64,000 nucleotides of DNA from Liolophura sinensis (lineage: Eukaryota; Mollusca; Polyplacophora; Chitonida; Chitonidae): positions 2,666,001-2,730,000 of the forward strand of contig NC_088300.1 of NCBI RefSeq assembly GCF_032854445.1, given 5' to 3'. The notes below the pieces were generated by a model. That model saw only the letters and a list, made by a program, of their open reading frames with translations. It did not search any database and was not told the DNA's origin. How positions within the stretch are numbered: position 1 is the first letter of the stretch; the number at the start of each line of letters is the position of its first letter. Of this stretch, positions 19,431 through 33,047 are shown piece after piece. A program made the position numbers and the translations under genes.

Positions 19431-22400
19431 TTAATCCCTTCGACCTCGTTTGCGTGACAGCTGAAAATCCACGTCACCACCACGTTTGTTGCCATGGCGA
19501 ACCTGCACTTGGGACTGAGCAGTCAACTGAAGTTTTATTGCACTGGCATTTAACTTTGATGCAGACAAAATCTCCTTCAAACCCTTCATTTTTGCACTAC
19601 ACAACAGGAGAGTAGGCGGGACGACATGGGTGGACTCTTCAGTAAGCGCCTCTAATGGCACCTCTGTATTGGAATGAGAACTTCCTGGACGTTTACGATA
19701 CATCATCATATCAGCAGGACTTTCGGCCTTCATCACCGAGTCCATAGTCATGTCCACAAATGTTGAGCCATTGGACTTTGAGCTCAGGAATTCGTGGACA
19801 TCTACCCGTGTGTCTGCCAATGAGGATACGTTACTGACCGGCGCCGACGAGGTGGCTGGGGTGGCGGTTGACGTGGAGGCGAATGGTTCCCCGCCACTCA
19901 ACAAATACTTGGGATTCAGAATGGCATCCCCGCAGGCCTGAGCCAGGGCGATGATGTGCGGTGGTGTGTCGGTCTGACTCTCATCACCAACTTTCGATAC
20001 CAGATCCTCAAGCGTACTTTTAACACCAGCAGCTTCCCCATTATCCCCAACTGTGGCATCTCCAGCTCCATTTCCATTTGGGTTGTTTGACGTGTTAGAC
20101 TCTGACTTTGCAGCCGTGCGCCCAAGTTTGCGGGGTGAGTCACGAACATGTCCCTTATCGTCTTTGGCTTTTTTCCCAGGTGCAGCATGGGGGACCCTGT
20201 GCCCGTTTTCTCCGCTAACCTTGTTATCCGTGTCACTTTTGTCCCTTTCAGAGTTCTCCCCCTCTTCATCGGAGCTCTCCTCCCCTTCTGCATGAAGCTC
20301 AATCAAATTCCTGACTTTGTTGTCAAATTTTGACAATGAGAAGACAAGGTTTTTGGCCCAGCCCACATGCAGAACAGGTGTGGAACTGCACTCTTCCCAC
20401 TTACAGATACCGTCATAAAACTTCAAAAAGTTCACGTAACTTTCAGGATCTCCCAAAAATGTGTTTTTTAAGGTCTGCGTTTTATTGTGATTCTCTCCAG
20501 AGCTGTCTGATGCACCCAAAGAAACAGTCCGTACCATGCTGGGTAACAAGTCATTTGCGATCTCAAAGAATTTCTTATAGATTTCCTCATCTTCACGATT
20601 GTAGTTAAATCTGTAAACCAAAACATGTTTATGAACACATTAATAGAACAAAGAAATTATTAAATCATAAAGGATTAAACTAAAATGAAAAATTTAAACT
20701 AAAACAAAAACTACTGGTAACCCCTTATTACTATCCAAATAATTCTGGCAAATCATATATCATACAGGAAATGTTGCACGGACTTTGAATTTGCACTTTG
20801 CTGTTCATTGCTAAATTTGGGGCTATCAATAGCTACTTTGATGGGCTGTGATATCATGTTCAAGTGGCTTGTTGTGAGTGAGTATGTAACCAAGAGGGTG
20901 ACACACTTCTTCCTCTGCCTCACCAGACATAACGTGCACTTCTACTGAAGGCACAAATTCTCAGGAACGACAGTTTTACTCTGTTGGTAGTCTCATGATT
21001 GTTTTACTGCGTCTAGTCTCATGACTGATTTTACTACTTATAGCCTCATGATTGTTTTTCTGTGTGTAGCCTCATGATTGATTTGCTATTTGTAGTTTCG
21101 TGATTTTACTACTTATAGCCTCGTGATTGTTTTTCTGTGTGTAGCCTCATGATTGATTTGCTATTTGTAGTTTCGTGATTGTTTTACTGTGTATAATCTC
21201 ATGATTGTTTCACTTTGTGTAGTCTGATGACTGTTTTACTATGTGTAGTCTTATGATTTTTACTGTGTGTAATCTCATGATTGTCTTACTGTGTGTGTGA
21301 CCTCATGACTAATTTACTCTGTAGTCTGATGATTGTATTACCATGTGTAGTCTGATGATTGTTTTACCGTGTGTAATCTCATGATTGTTTTACTGTTTGT
21401 GGTCTCATGATTGTTTTACTGTGTGTGTGGCCTCATGACTAATTTACTCTGTGTAGTCTGATGACTGTTTCATGGCATGTAGTCTCATGAATAATTTACT
21501 CTGTGTAGTCTCATGATTGTTTTACTCTGTTTTACTCTGTGTGTAGTCTCATGATTGTTTTACTCTGTGTAGTCTCATGATTGTTTTACTGTGTGCAGTT
21601 TCATGTGTTTTACTATGTGTGTGCCCTCATGACTAATTTACTCTGTGTGTAGTCTCATGATTGTTTTACTGTGTGTGTGGCCTCATGATTGTTTTACTGT
21701 GTGCAGTTTCATGATTGTTTTACTGTGTGTGTGCCTTCATGACTAATTTACTCCATGTAGCTTCATGGCTATTTTACTGTGTGTTATCTCATAATTGTTT
21801 TAGTGTGTGTGGTCTCATGACTAATTTACTCTTTGTGTGGCCTCATGGCTGTTTTACTGTGTGTTATCTCATAAATGTTTTAGTGTGTGTGTGGTCTCAT
21901 GACTAATTTACTCTTTGTGTAGCCTCATGGCTGTTTTACTGGGTGTAATCTCATAATTGTTTTACTGTGTGTGTGGTCTCAGGACTAATTTACTTTTCGT
22001 CTAGTCTCATGATTGTTTTCCTGTGCGTAATGTAGCCGTCAAGAGCCAGTGGTTCTCAGCACAGAACTTAACACTAAACTAGAGACAATAAAACATTCAC
22101 AAATATCCCTGTCTAGGGCACATACTGTTTGATGACGCAACTGGCCTCTGCCCAGTTTCTCAAAGCCTCCTTATAGTTAGCCCGCCTGTAGTAGTAGGCA
22201 GCTAAGAACATGTACGGGTAAACATGCTGGTTGTCGTAATACTTCCGCGACGACTCGATGGCCTCCCTGTATAGCTGCAGTGATGTCCCGCTGGGCTTCC
22301 CAGAGGTGGGGTCTGCATCTTCTAGCTCCGCCAGATTGCCCAGCGCCATAGGGTACCTGGAAGGTAAGGTAAAATGGAAAGCCTTGTAATATGTCACAAC

Positions 22401-25400
22401 ACATACAGTGTAGTTTCAGTTAGGCTTCTCTTGCAGCTGGTTTTATGCCTCCAAAACCCGCTATGACAGGGATGTACTTTCAAATATCTTATGACTTTGA
22501 TTGTCAACTGGCTGACCCTTTATAACCTAGTCCAAAAATTTAAACTTTTCTGCTTTCTTTCAGAAATAATGTTTTATATTCACTCTTGCTGATATCAGCA
22601 CTTTGCTTCTAACCTTATAGGGTGTTGATCAACACCATGATGGTAGAGGGCGATAATGTATCCGTAAGATGAGATTCACATCCAGTACACGAGCACAAAT
22701 GAGGAGCCTTTGTGTACTTAATCACTGATGTGTGTTATGATATTGACAACACAAGAATTGTGAGAAAGTGTAGTATTATCTGTGGGTAGGACTAAATAAC
22801 AACTCTTTTAAAACAACAACTAATCACTCCGTGGCAGCTGGCATGATTTAAGACACATCTTTAGCCGCATTTCTTGTCAGACAAAACACAAGGCCAGCCA
22901 CCCAGCTCCATCTCATATCCAATCACATCACGTGTACTCTATACTTCCCGACACCAAATGAACATAAACGTGTGCTCTGGACAAACAAATGACCTCTACT
23001 GAAAGCCCTCCAGCCCTACACCTGAGGTCATGGTTTCAAATCCACCTCCACTTATGGTTTTAAGTCAGGAGGTTTTATGAAGTAACTGATAAGGTTTCCA
23101 GTGGCCTTTGTCCAATTCTCTCCATCCATACACCTGATCTTTGTGAAATAAGTAAAATATTCTGTATTTGGCAAAAAAAAACCCCACAAAGTATAAAATA
23201 AAAACATTACCTCTTTTAAATAGGGAACCTTTGCCATCTAAAATGATCTTAGGCCAATAAAGCTATGTAGTCTGTTCTTTATTTCTGACAATTTGTGAGC
23301 AAACTATTAACACAGTACATTGTACTCCTGTATTACAGTGGTCAGTCTGGCTTGGGCCCAAGACACCTTTGCACAGGAAAAGGTATCTAATGGTGAGTGA
23401 CAAACTAAGAAGGTGCTCACAATTGTGAGTGGCAAACTAAGAGGGTGCTCATAATTGTGAGTGGCAAACCAAGAGGGTGCTCATAATTGTGAGTGACAAA
23501 CTAAGAGGGTGCTCATAATTGTGAGTGACAAACTAAGAGGGTGCTCACAATTGTGAGTGACAAACCAAGAGGGTGCTCATAATTGTGAGTGACAAACCAA
23601 GAGGGTGCTCATAATTGTGAGTGACAAACTAAGAGGGTGCTCATAATTGTGAGTGACAAACTAAGAGGGTGCTCACAATTGTGAGTGACAAACTAAGAAG
23701 GTGCTCACAATTGTGAGTGGCAAACTAAGAGGGTGCTCATAATTGTGAGTGGCAAACCAAGAGGGTCCTCATAATTGTGAGTGACAAACTAAGAGGGTCC
23801 TCATAATTGTGAGTGACAAACTAAGAGGGTGCTCACAATTGTGAGTGACAAACCAAGAGGGTGCTCATAATTGTGAGTGACAAACCAAGAGGGTGCTCAC
23901 AATTGTGAGTGGCAAACCAAGAGGGTGCTCATAATTGTGAGTGACAAACTAAGAGGGTGCTCATAATTGTGAGTGGCAAACTAAGAGTGCTCATAATTGT
24001 GAGTGGCAAACCAAGAGGGTGCTCATAATTGTGAGTGACAAACCAAGAGGGTGCTCATAATTGTGAGTGACAAACCAAGAGGGTGCTCATAATTGTGAGT
24101 GACAAACCAAGAGGGTGCTCATAATTGTGAGTGGCAAACTAAGAGGGTGCTCATAATTGTGAGTGGCAAACCAAGAGGGTGCTCATAATTGTGAATGACA
24201 AACCAAGAGGGTGCTCATAATTGTGAGTGGCAAACTAAGAGGGTGCTCATAATTGTGAGTGACAAACTAAGAGGGTGCTCATAATTGTGAGTGGCAAACT
24301 AAGAGGGTGCTCATAATTGTGAGTGGCAAACTAAGAGGGTGCTCATAATTGTGAATGACAAACTAAGAGGGTGCTCATAATTGTGAATGACAAACCAAGA
24401 GGGTGCTCATAATTGTGAATCACAAACTAAAAGGGTGCTCATAATTGTGAATGACAAACCAAGAGGGTGCTCATAATTGTGAGTGACAAACTAAGAGGGT
24501 GCTCATAATTGTGAGTGACAAACCAAGAGGGTGCTCATAGCTGTGAGTGACAAACCAAGAGGGTGCTCATAATTGTGAATGACAAACTAAGAGGGTGCTT
24601 ATAATTGTGAATGACAAACTAAGAGGGTGCTCATAATTGTGAATGACAAACCAAGAGGGTGCTCATAATTATGAGTGACAAACCAAGAGGGTGCTCATAA
24701 TTGTGAGTGACAAACCAAGAGGGTGCTCATAGTTGTGAGTGACAAACCAAGAGGGTGCTCATAATTGTGAATGACAAACCAAGAGGGTGCTCATAATTGT
24801 GAATGACAAACCAAGAGGGTGCTCATAATTGTGAGTGATAAATCAAGAGGGCGCTCATAATTGTGAGTAACCAACTAAGGGGGTGCTCATAGCAGTTTTA
24901 AGGCTTATGTAACAGCCAGGCTTTAACTCAGTGTTTGAGCATCCTACTAAGAAAGCAGTAACCTAAAATCGTCTCACATTGTACAGTATTTAATACTATG
25001 TCTTCTAGACATATAGTTATTAAATCCACATATAATATATATAATATACATTTGCGCAATGGCAATACTGCACTAAATTACAAACAGAACTCACCTTGCT
25101 ATGAAATTCATGTCATAAAGTAGCCACAACAGCTCCTGAAAGGGACAGTCAACAATGTTCATTGCAAATCAAGCAGTGTTCCATCAAATAGAGAAATCTG
25201 TGATTACATTTAATACAAAAAGCAACAAGTTTTATTTCATTCTTTCTGCGCTACATAAATTAGAATAGAAAACACAGCTGGTGGTAAAAAAATAGACGGG
25301 CATATCATTGTTTTCACACCATCACACCTCAAGAGATTTTACAGTACCATGAAAAGGTTTCTGAACCAAAAAGTTACAAATATTACAGTGAAGCATGTCA

Positions 25401-28400
25401 GTATTTATCCTGTAGGTGCTTTATTACAAAAAAGAAAACAAAAAACCTTTTCTGACTGACATCTCAAAATTCCCTTCAAGCATTTCTACTCTGAAGTTCA
25501 TTCTATCCCTTCTTAGAAACACTAGCTGTACTTATCAGATTGGCTTACCTGTTGCAGAGCTTCCATTTCCACACTAGTTGTGCTTGCATTAATAGCAGGG
25601 TTTATAGCAGAAACCATGGCAGCCACTTCCATGTCCCGCGTGCAGATCACCACCTGGCCATTGAGGTACAGCCAACTCTTTTCAGCAACACCCATGCTGA
25701 TTGGCTGACCTCGTTTGTCCTCATTACCCTTCCCTAATTACAACCAAAAGAAACAAACTTAACAAGCAGTTTATTCATAACAAGGTTTTTGTTATCTTAC
25801 ATTATTTGAGCACAGAGAAATTTGAAAAGAATAAATGAGCCTAGACAACAACATGAATGCACACTTATGAGATCACACCTTTATGTGACTTGTTGTGTGC
25901 TGGATAATGTCAGCAAAATTTACTAGGTACACATCGTCCTAGGGAAGTTGCCAGTTCAAACTCTTTTATCGCTGAAGGTAAACAAGGTACTGAGAGACTA
26001 CCGATAACTCGCCACATTCAGCAGTTCACACAACTGTATTATGTTCAAGTCGAATATAGACCATTAAACCAACATTAGAGTAGAATGGTTGACACTGTCC
26101 AGGTGTCATATACAGATAGTATTAAAATCTTACCATTAAATCAACAAGAAAAGCCAAAATTATTATGTTGTCACAACTATGAGTAAATTTCACTGTATGC
26201 GTAAGCATTGCAGAGAGTGACTGGGTTGGTTACGTGAATCAATACAGTAGTAAAAGACACTGTGACGAGTTCGTGCACAAATTTATCCCCAGGCCTTTGA
26301 TACATGCATGCAAATCGCAACCTGCATTCGTCAATCGATGTACTATGGGTGACAACTGCAACCCTGTGCATGCCTGTGGAAATGTACCTTATGACGTAAA
26401 AAACTTTCTTGGTCTTTGATATGCAAATCACTACCGATGTTTGGCTATCTGTGTACTATGGATGGCCACTTCCAGAAACTTTTATCAAACTGGACACCAA
26501 CACCGCCACCGCTAGCATCTGATCCCCCTCTGAAAATACCCCTTACTAAAAAAAACCTACACTGTCATGTGACCTGAACAATTTTTGTTTTCTATGGGGA
26601 AAACTGAAGAGCTGAACATTTGTGAATTTAAGTTTCTGAATGAAAGAGGTGATATTGGTAACTCTGGAACATGTTGAGATAGGTGGTAAATTAATTAAAA
26701 AAAGGTTGTCTAACATTTTTGATGAGTTACATTATACAATAAAATGTTTTTTAAAGATTTAATGACAAGATAGTTTGTTGAAACTCGAAAATCCTATATT
26801 GGTTTGCCCTACAATACAGAGGATTCTTTGATCAGAATGAACTGTCAATGGTTACCAAGCTTACAGCATAAATTAATCTGTCAATAGACCTACCATGCCA
26901 TGTGACTTCTGCTGTTTCTTTGCCATTCTTCCCATATATGACCCAGGCATGATCCTCCGACAAAGCCAGGTGGACATCGTTAAAGCCTAGAACCTGACAG
27001 GCTGCTACAACGCCAAATGCCACCCCAAAACAGTCCAATTTGTTCCCTGAGAAAAAAAGATGAAAGCTATTTGTAGCTTAGTAAATGTATCCTGGGTCAC
27101 TTGAATATAACAAAACATCAGAATTTACCACTGAATTGCAACAGCACAAAAACCTCTTTGTGCCTTTATAATGACATCAGATTCTATGAGCAATTACTGT
27201 TCAATTGAAAAATTACTTGAAGTGCTGCTTCAGTCCCAAGAGGAACCAGGTGAAAATATTAAATTGAAATGTTCCTGATGTGATATGATAATATTCCTTA
27301 TGTTAGGCTGAATCAGGCCGACATGATGTCGAGTTAGGCAGTTTTGCTGGAACAATGTCATTCATTTTTGAAAGTACAGCGTCTTTTGTGGATATACGTC
27401 GGCAATGGGTAACGCAAGTGTTCTTACATGACATCAATCCTTATCAATTAACCCTGCTTTTAACATATACAGGTCTTGACATGGGGTAGCTCTTTAAGTT
27501 ATGATCTTATAAAGTTACTGATTGCCTCAACCGCTACTATAAACTTCTTCTAGCTTACCAGAGACCATTACAGGCAAATGGCCAATGAGTGGACATCACC
27601 AATTCCAGCCTTTACTAAATTGGCTGCCAATCTGCTCTGCTTTACAACCATATGAGGGTTTCCCTACACTCATATTTCCCCTAACCATAATGCTGGCCGT
27701 AAAACACCATTCAAATAAATTTAAGTACAGCCATTACAGGGCATATGACACTAATACAGGAGTGAAATATCCTTCAGCATTGTGCACAACATCAACCAAA
27801 TAAATGAATGGACAAATGAAAATACTAGTAATACTAGCACATAGAGACTACACAGGACACTAAGGTATTTATTTATTTACTTGGTGTTTCAGCTGTGAAT
27901 ATTTCACATACAACAGTGGCCAGCATTATTGTCTGAGGATCCCTGGTAAAGCCTGGGGGGAAACCCATGTCGATCAGTAGGATCATGCAGAGCAGCTGTC
28001 ACAAACCATATTGCTTTACTTGTTTATGCCCTTAACAAAAAGACTTGGAAACTTTTAATGCATTCAAAACCAGATCACACACCACAAATTTGTGATACCT
28101 TTTTTATTATTTTAAGTGTTAAGCTTCTCCTCAACAAAATTTGTTCACATCAACAGCATTATGCTAAAATAAGTGAAAATTATTTATTTGACCAAACAAA
28201 TGTCACATGGACGGTCTGACAGAAAGGGGAAACTTGAGCAAAATGCCCAGTGGTGGCCCGTGATTGACAAAATATGTCAATAATTTCTCTCCAAATACAT
28301 TATAATCAAGAAGTGTCCTACCTCCAGTCAAAGCATGAATATTTATTTCTTCATTTGATTTGTGTTTTTTACGTCATACTCAAACATTTCACTTAAACAG

Positions 28401-31400
28401 CCTGCATTATGGTGGAAGAAAACTGGGCTGAGCCAGGGGGAAACCCATGACCATCCGCATGTTGCTGGCAGACGGTCTCACCTGCTGCTGGAGAGGAAGC
28501 TAGTATGAGCTTGACTTGAAATCCCAGCAACCGTATTGGTGAGAGGCCAAACCATGAAGACATCAACTACTTATGAAAACTTTCCCAAATTATCAGGTGC
28601 CAAGAAAACGTAAACCATTAGTTTATCTGGACAGTTAGCCGAACCTGTTGGAATGTGTTTATTAACCCCATCCAAAAGGGCACCCCAGTTGGGTGATTAC
28701 TATTATTTGGGACTAATGTAATCTTTTATACAGAGTCTCAGCTATTATTATGAATTGTTGTTCAGATCTCAGCATTGCACAATGCTGCCCTTGCAGAGAT
28801 CTATAAAAGCAGTGGTTTACAAGCTACAGGAAAACACCAGCATGGGTCTAATATACATTTAGCAATGGTTTGTGCATTCACAGCAGATAAGCCCCAAGGT
28901 GAGTTAATCCCTATGATCTGTGGAAACTATTAAACTCCACTTTTGTTAAAAAAATAAAATTGTAGTCATACATTTTGTACAATATAAGGTATTCTAATTC
29001 TTAATTTGAAGTTAGCTTACATCTTGGTAACAAGACAGCACCAAGCTAAAACATATTTCAATTGAAAGCATGATAGCCAAGCTTCCTGAAAAGTATCATA
29101 TTTTGTTATTTTAATGAGATTTCACTAAATAACATGTAGAACAAAATGACAATACTGCACAAATGGCTGGTGTGAATCAAGGCAACCATCTTGAGAATTT
29201 TATCCAATCAAACATGTTGCTATCAGACTGAGATTCGTCTCAGCTGTGACGTAGCCTTTACCCATTCATTCCGTGAAGTGAGATATGATAACACAGAACT
29301 ACAGCATAAAACATCCTTTCAAAACATCTTTTACAGCGATTTCTTTACATGTAGCCAAAGGGCCATTTCACAGCACGCTGAGGGACAGGTCTGTATCATT
29401 TACGGACCACCACAGACGTAAAATCAGTTGATTTACGAGCAACGACAGAATGACAAATTATGTGAGACAGCATCATAACGTCTTGGCCCAAAACGCATTC
29501 ATCTTCCCAGTTCTTAGGCCTAATTAGTCACGCTGTTCAAATTATACAACTACATTTTTGTCCTTCATGTTATCGCTTAGTCACCATGCAGTTGGTAAAT
29601 AACAAATATCAGAGTCAGCGAAAAAATTCATTAGGGAATGCCGAAGGTTTATGTGAATGGGAAGACAGCATCTCATCAAACAATGCATAGAATTAATTAA
29701 ATTTTATGATATCATTTTTTTCCCCCTGAATTTATTAGAACTGAAGATTTTTAATTCTCTCCCTTGTTTTTCTCGCATACATGGGATGTTTTTTTCGGTT
29801 TTATGAAATAAAGTAAAATTACTGAAAAGCCATGTTCAAGTCGAGGTGCTTTCTCTGACATCTGTGATAACTAGATCAGCACTGCTTTCATCTTAGAAGC
29901 CACCACTACAAAACTGAAAATCCAGCCACAGTCGAATGCCTAGATCAACCTCAGTGGTGCTCAGATTTATTTCCATTTGTGTAAAAATTTGGCATGAATC
30001 TCGTACAACAATCCCATTGTAATTTTGTAACATTTAATAGTAGTTAGAATTACTCCTATCAGCAACAACCCCTCCGGAGGCTATGACCTGATCCAGGAAT
30101 ACCCCGACCGGATATCTGCAGGTCACTTGTACCTGTATAAACGATATAGCAGGCCTACTGTATGGACAGTTCAAGCAGTGGAAGAAATATCCGTGCAGTA
30201 TGCCCAATTTCTGAGAAAGCCATTTATTACTTGGTCCTTCATCGGCAAAATCCACAACTTTAATTGGCCATAGGCTACTACTTAAACTATTATGCGCAAA
30301 TACCTTCCTTGTTAGAGAGCTAGAGTAAACGTGACCTCTCGATAATGGAGACATGCTGAAGCTGTGACAAGACGAAGTTTCACTAAACTTTTACTGGGTT
30401 GAAAAAAAATCTAAAAAATATTGAATGGTAGTCTTTCAGTGGACATAAACAATTATAGTCAGGTGCTGTCTTTCACTTTAAGAGAAAAATAAGTAAAGGT
30501 TGAGTCAAAATTTAAAAAAGAAAAACCAAAAACACCTTGAGTCACTTCTAGTATCCTTAGGGCTCACATAAGAAAATAATCCCCTGAGTATTCTGAGCCT
30601 AGGAGAGACGATTGTTTCGCTTCACTTAGAGCTCTATCTGAGCTCTGAAACCACAAGTAACATTGCAAAAATGAATCAATAATAACTAAAAACAATAAAA
30701 AAAAATACAAGCACAACACCTGATATCCATTTATGCAATTTTTGTTTGGCTCAATATTCTTTGACACAAAATACTTGTAATTTAGACGGATTATGCAGCA
30801 AACAGTCAGCACCGTTCAACAACTAATAATGCATCAAAGTATTAACTCGACCAAAAATCAACAAGAGACCAAAATATTATATTCACAACAGTTGGACAAG
30901 TGTATATACTGCTCCGGATAATGATCCATTTTAATGGAACAGGTGAATCTGTCTCATTTCACAATCAACTATATCATTCTTTTATCACTTCAAAAAACAT
31001 ATCTGTCCAAGGCTTAAACAAGTTGCCAATTAATCACTAAGGTAGCCCCTGGAAACGATGTGTAACACCTGAGTCCTACACCTACAGATTGTTTTGTATA
31101 GCTTTGCAGCCATTATGACAACACCTGGGCACTGGGTCAATTTACAGATGCAAAGTGACTATGCTGGCATTACCAACAACATCTGACTCAACATCAGTAC
31201 AATACGGCCTTCAGAATGTTGGGGATTTCACCTATATACATCTACCCAGAAAACCAAATAACAACTCACTGGAAAGACAGGGATATAACTCAGCAACTGT
31301 AAACCTTAATCTCAGATTTCACATGCTGCCCACAAATCCCACATACATGATACCTTTACACTTAATGGATTTATATCCCCTCCATCAGCTGGGAGTAGAA

Positions 31401-32824
31401 GATATCATAAATGTGGCATAACTCCAAAAATTAAAATAAGATACAAAAGCATTTCAACAGAATCTCCACACTTCCATCTTATGATGGAATTACCATAGAA
31501 AGAGATTTTCAATTCATAGAACAGCAATAATGAGGAAAGTAAACATAGGAATAGCTGGAACTAGACCAAACATAACAATTTATAAATACACATACATGAA
31601 CATAAATATTCTATACCAAGAAATTCACTTTCACAGTTTTAAAATTCAACATCCCTGCTAAATTATATGTGTCAAATTAAGTTCTAAGCAAACGGAATAC
31701 TTAGAAAAGGAGAACAGCAATGTAAACATCAAATTTAGGATACCCTGTTTTTTTTTCTTGCGGTAAGGTTTTGGATCAATTTAAGGCCAAATTACGAAAA
31801 CTAGGTCACTGATCCTATATATTATTTCAAAGAGCAGGGCATTTTGACTGCACTCAATGAACCGCCCCAGGCAGTGAAGACAACTCGGCTTAGATCTCAC
31901 ACCAATGTGTGACGTAATGCCTCCAAAAGAGTCAACAAGGGCAACAATATAGGCGGGAAATTTACTCCATATTTACTGTTTACCCACAAACGCGACAGCC
32001 AACTGGCAAGTGCGCTCTGCTCAACAAGCCATTATAATATTATAATCGCCAGTCCTTGAGGAACAGTCCGTATGGCAACCAGCGAGAAATTATTGATTGA
32101 GCCGGTGAGAGCAGCTCGTCGAGTGCCGGGGCGAACTAGATCGCGGTCACCGTGAACATATAGCCGAATCGAGCTGCCTAATCCAGATTGGAGTCTTCTC
32201 CCACGCATATTTTCTCGCTGCAAACGCTGTTTTACCCTAATGACACCTCTTTATTTCACATTCTTATGACACCTCGTGTACCACCGAATCTTTTAAACCG
32301 CATAGCATGCATTTGTTATGACTCCATAAAGAATAAATGTGGGCAAACGGCATGAAATATCCGAAGGATGAAATCGCGCGGGGGTCGAGACCATGCAATG
32401 GAAACTCACCTGTCAAAAGGCTGTACAGCGACTGAAGATGCGCGCGATCTTTGTAATAACTCCTTGTCAGCGTACTCCAAACTGCATCTGACACCTTTTT
32501 TATCAGATCTCTTGTTGCGTAGTCCGTTTGAAATTTTGTCAAGTCCACAGAACTTTTCACTAATGTCACAAATTTCGTGTAAAGTGCTTCCACCGTGGAC
32601 AATTCCAAGACGGGAAAAATCGTCTTCAACGTTCTCGACGTATCGACATCATGTGGCGGTGCCCTGTTCACAGTCAGAGTGTTTTCTATGGATCCAAGAA
32701 CTATGGATAAAAGGGCTAAATTTGCGTCCGTCTTGTTTTTCAACTGGTCTTTAAATAATTTCACAACAGCCGCGCTACTCTCTAGTGGGAAGTGTTGCTT
32801 GTCGCGGTCTCGAAAACCCGCCAT
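19431..32824 (-). CDS. MEN1: Menin
   Basis: Exons, 5' to 3' on the minus strand: 32824-32410, 27046-26894, 25733-25549, 25135-25095, 22356-22126, 20610-19431 (TAA 19431-19433). Phases close exactly: 2205 nt, 734 residues, against about 610-615 in human. Menin is a nuclear scaffold that bridges MLL/KMT2-type histone H3K4 methyltransferase complexes and transcription factors. Menin blocks visible: [17 protein letters not shown] and [13 protein letters not shown] (about 142-170), [22 protein letters not shown] block at exon 5, [20 protein letters not shown] (TPR-like), [17 protein letters not shown] (about 346), [10 protein letters not shown] (406-415), TPVLHVGWA (419-427). Residues about 449-660 are acidic, Ser/Asn-rich and probably disordered. 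The C-terminal block [13 protein letters not shown] is conserved and ends in basic [11 protein letters not shown]-like. The start ATG has A at -3 and G at +4. Introns carry a 32-bp and a 26-bp array. Confidence 0.97.
20985..22030. repeat. ~26-bp irregular tandem array in MEN1 intron 5
   Basis: The unit centres on GTCTCATGATTGTTTTACTG followed by TGTGTGTA. Spacing varies between about 22 and 34 bases, and both halves vary (ATTGTTTTACTG versus CTAATTTACTCTG). Unit order is irregular, so this looks older than the other arrays. It lies between the 3'-terminal MEN1 exon and exon 22126-22356. Confidence 0.92.
23392..24893. repeat. 32-bp tandem array, about 47 copies, MEN1 intron 4
   Basis: The unit is TAATTGTGAGTGACAAACCA plus AGAGGGTGCTCA. 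Main variants are CCAAG/CTAAG, TGACAAA/TGGCAAA and GTGAGTG/GTGAATG. Copies are highly homogeneous, suggesting recent expansion. On the MEN1 sense strand, copies with CTAAGAG read CCCTCTTAG, a 3' splice-site-like string. Confidence 0.96.
27866..28005 (-). mobile_element. SINE copy, reverse, diverged
   Basis: Begins with the reversed tail (TATTTATTTACTTGGTGTTT), then reversed GTGAATATTTCAC and GGCCAGCATTATTGTC. Several deletions; the tRNA-like head is unrecognisable. In MEN1 intron 1, same orientation as the gene. Confidence 0.7.
28339..28526 (-). mobile_element. SINE copy, reverse, near-complete body
   Basis: Reversed tail, the TTTTTACGTCATACTCAAAC step, the reversed body (CTGCATTATGGTGG…CTGAGCCAGGGGGAAACCCA) and the B-box side (GAGCTTGACTTGAAATCC). 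In MEN1 intron 1, about 330 bases from the previous copy. Confidence 0.8.
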
Positions 32825-33047
32825 CTTGCTCTTGAATATAATGCGTCACGGAATACTCTTCAATAAAACTACATAGTCTTTAACACCTTACTATTCCTTT
32901 CTACACAAAATCAATAACCTGTCACACACAGTAACAATTGTCGTTGTTAAAAATTGCCCTCATTTACAGATAAACAATAACTTAGGGCTAACTAAGAAAA
33001 TCTCCTAAACGCTAACAGGTAACAGAGAGTATATTAAGCTTGTCATC
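32825..33047. promoter_or_regulatory. Putative bidirectional MEN1/CLPTM1 promoter
   Basis: Only 223 bases separate the two divergent start codons, so the core promoters and both 5' UTRs must lie here or start further upstream. There is no convincing TATA box for either gene. TGCGTCAC at 32842-32849 is a CRE/ATF-like site. Both start codons are embedded in ATGGCGG (AAGATGGCGG for MEN1, CATCATGGCGG for CLPTM1), which matches the core of the YY1 motif that often overlaps metazoan start codons. Sharing of the promoter is inferred from the spacing. Confidence 0.6.

Noticed and set aside
19750..20608. Plus-strand frames across the last MEN1 exon
   Set aside because: Antisense shadows of the menin coding sequence, favoured by its GC content.
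26177..26431. Overlapping frames on both strands in MEN1 intron 2
   Set aside because: No motif. Phase closes without them.
30034..30354. 106-codon frame on the minus strand in MEN1 intron 1
   Set aside because: No recognisable motif and no flanking splice sites in phase with MEN1, whose exons 1 and 2 already join correctly.
32032..32223. CpG-rich stretch with a 63-codon minus-strand frame
   Set aside because: Considered as a separate small gene or snRNA. No conserved motif found; more likely promoter-proximal CpG-rich intron.
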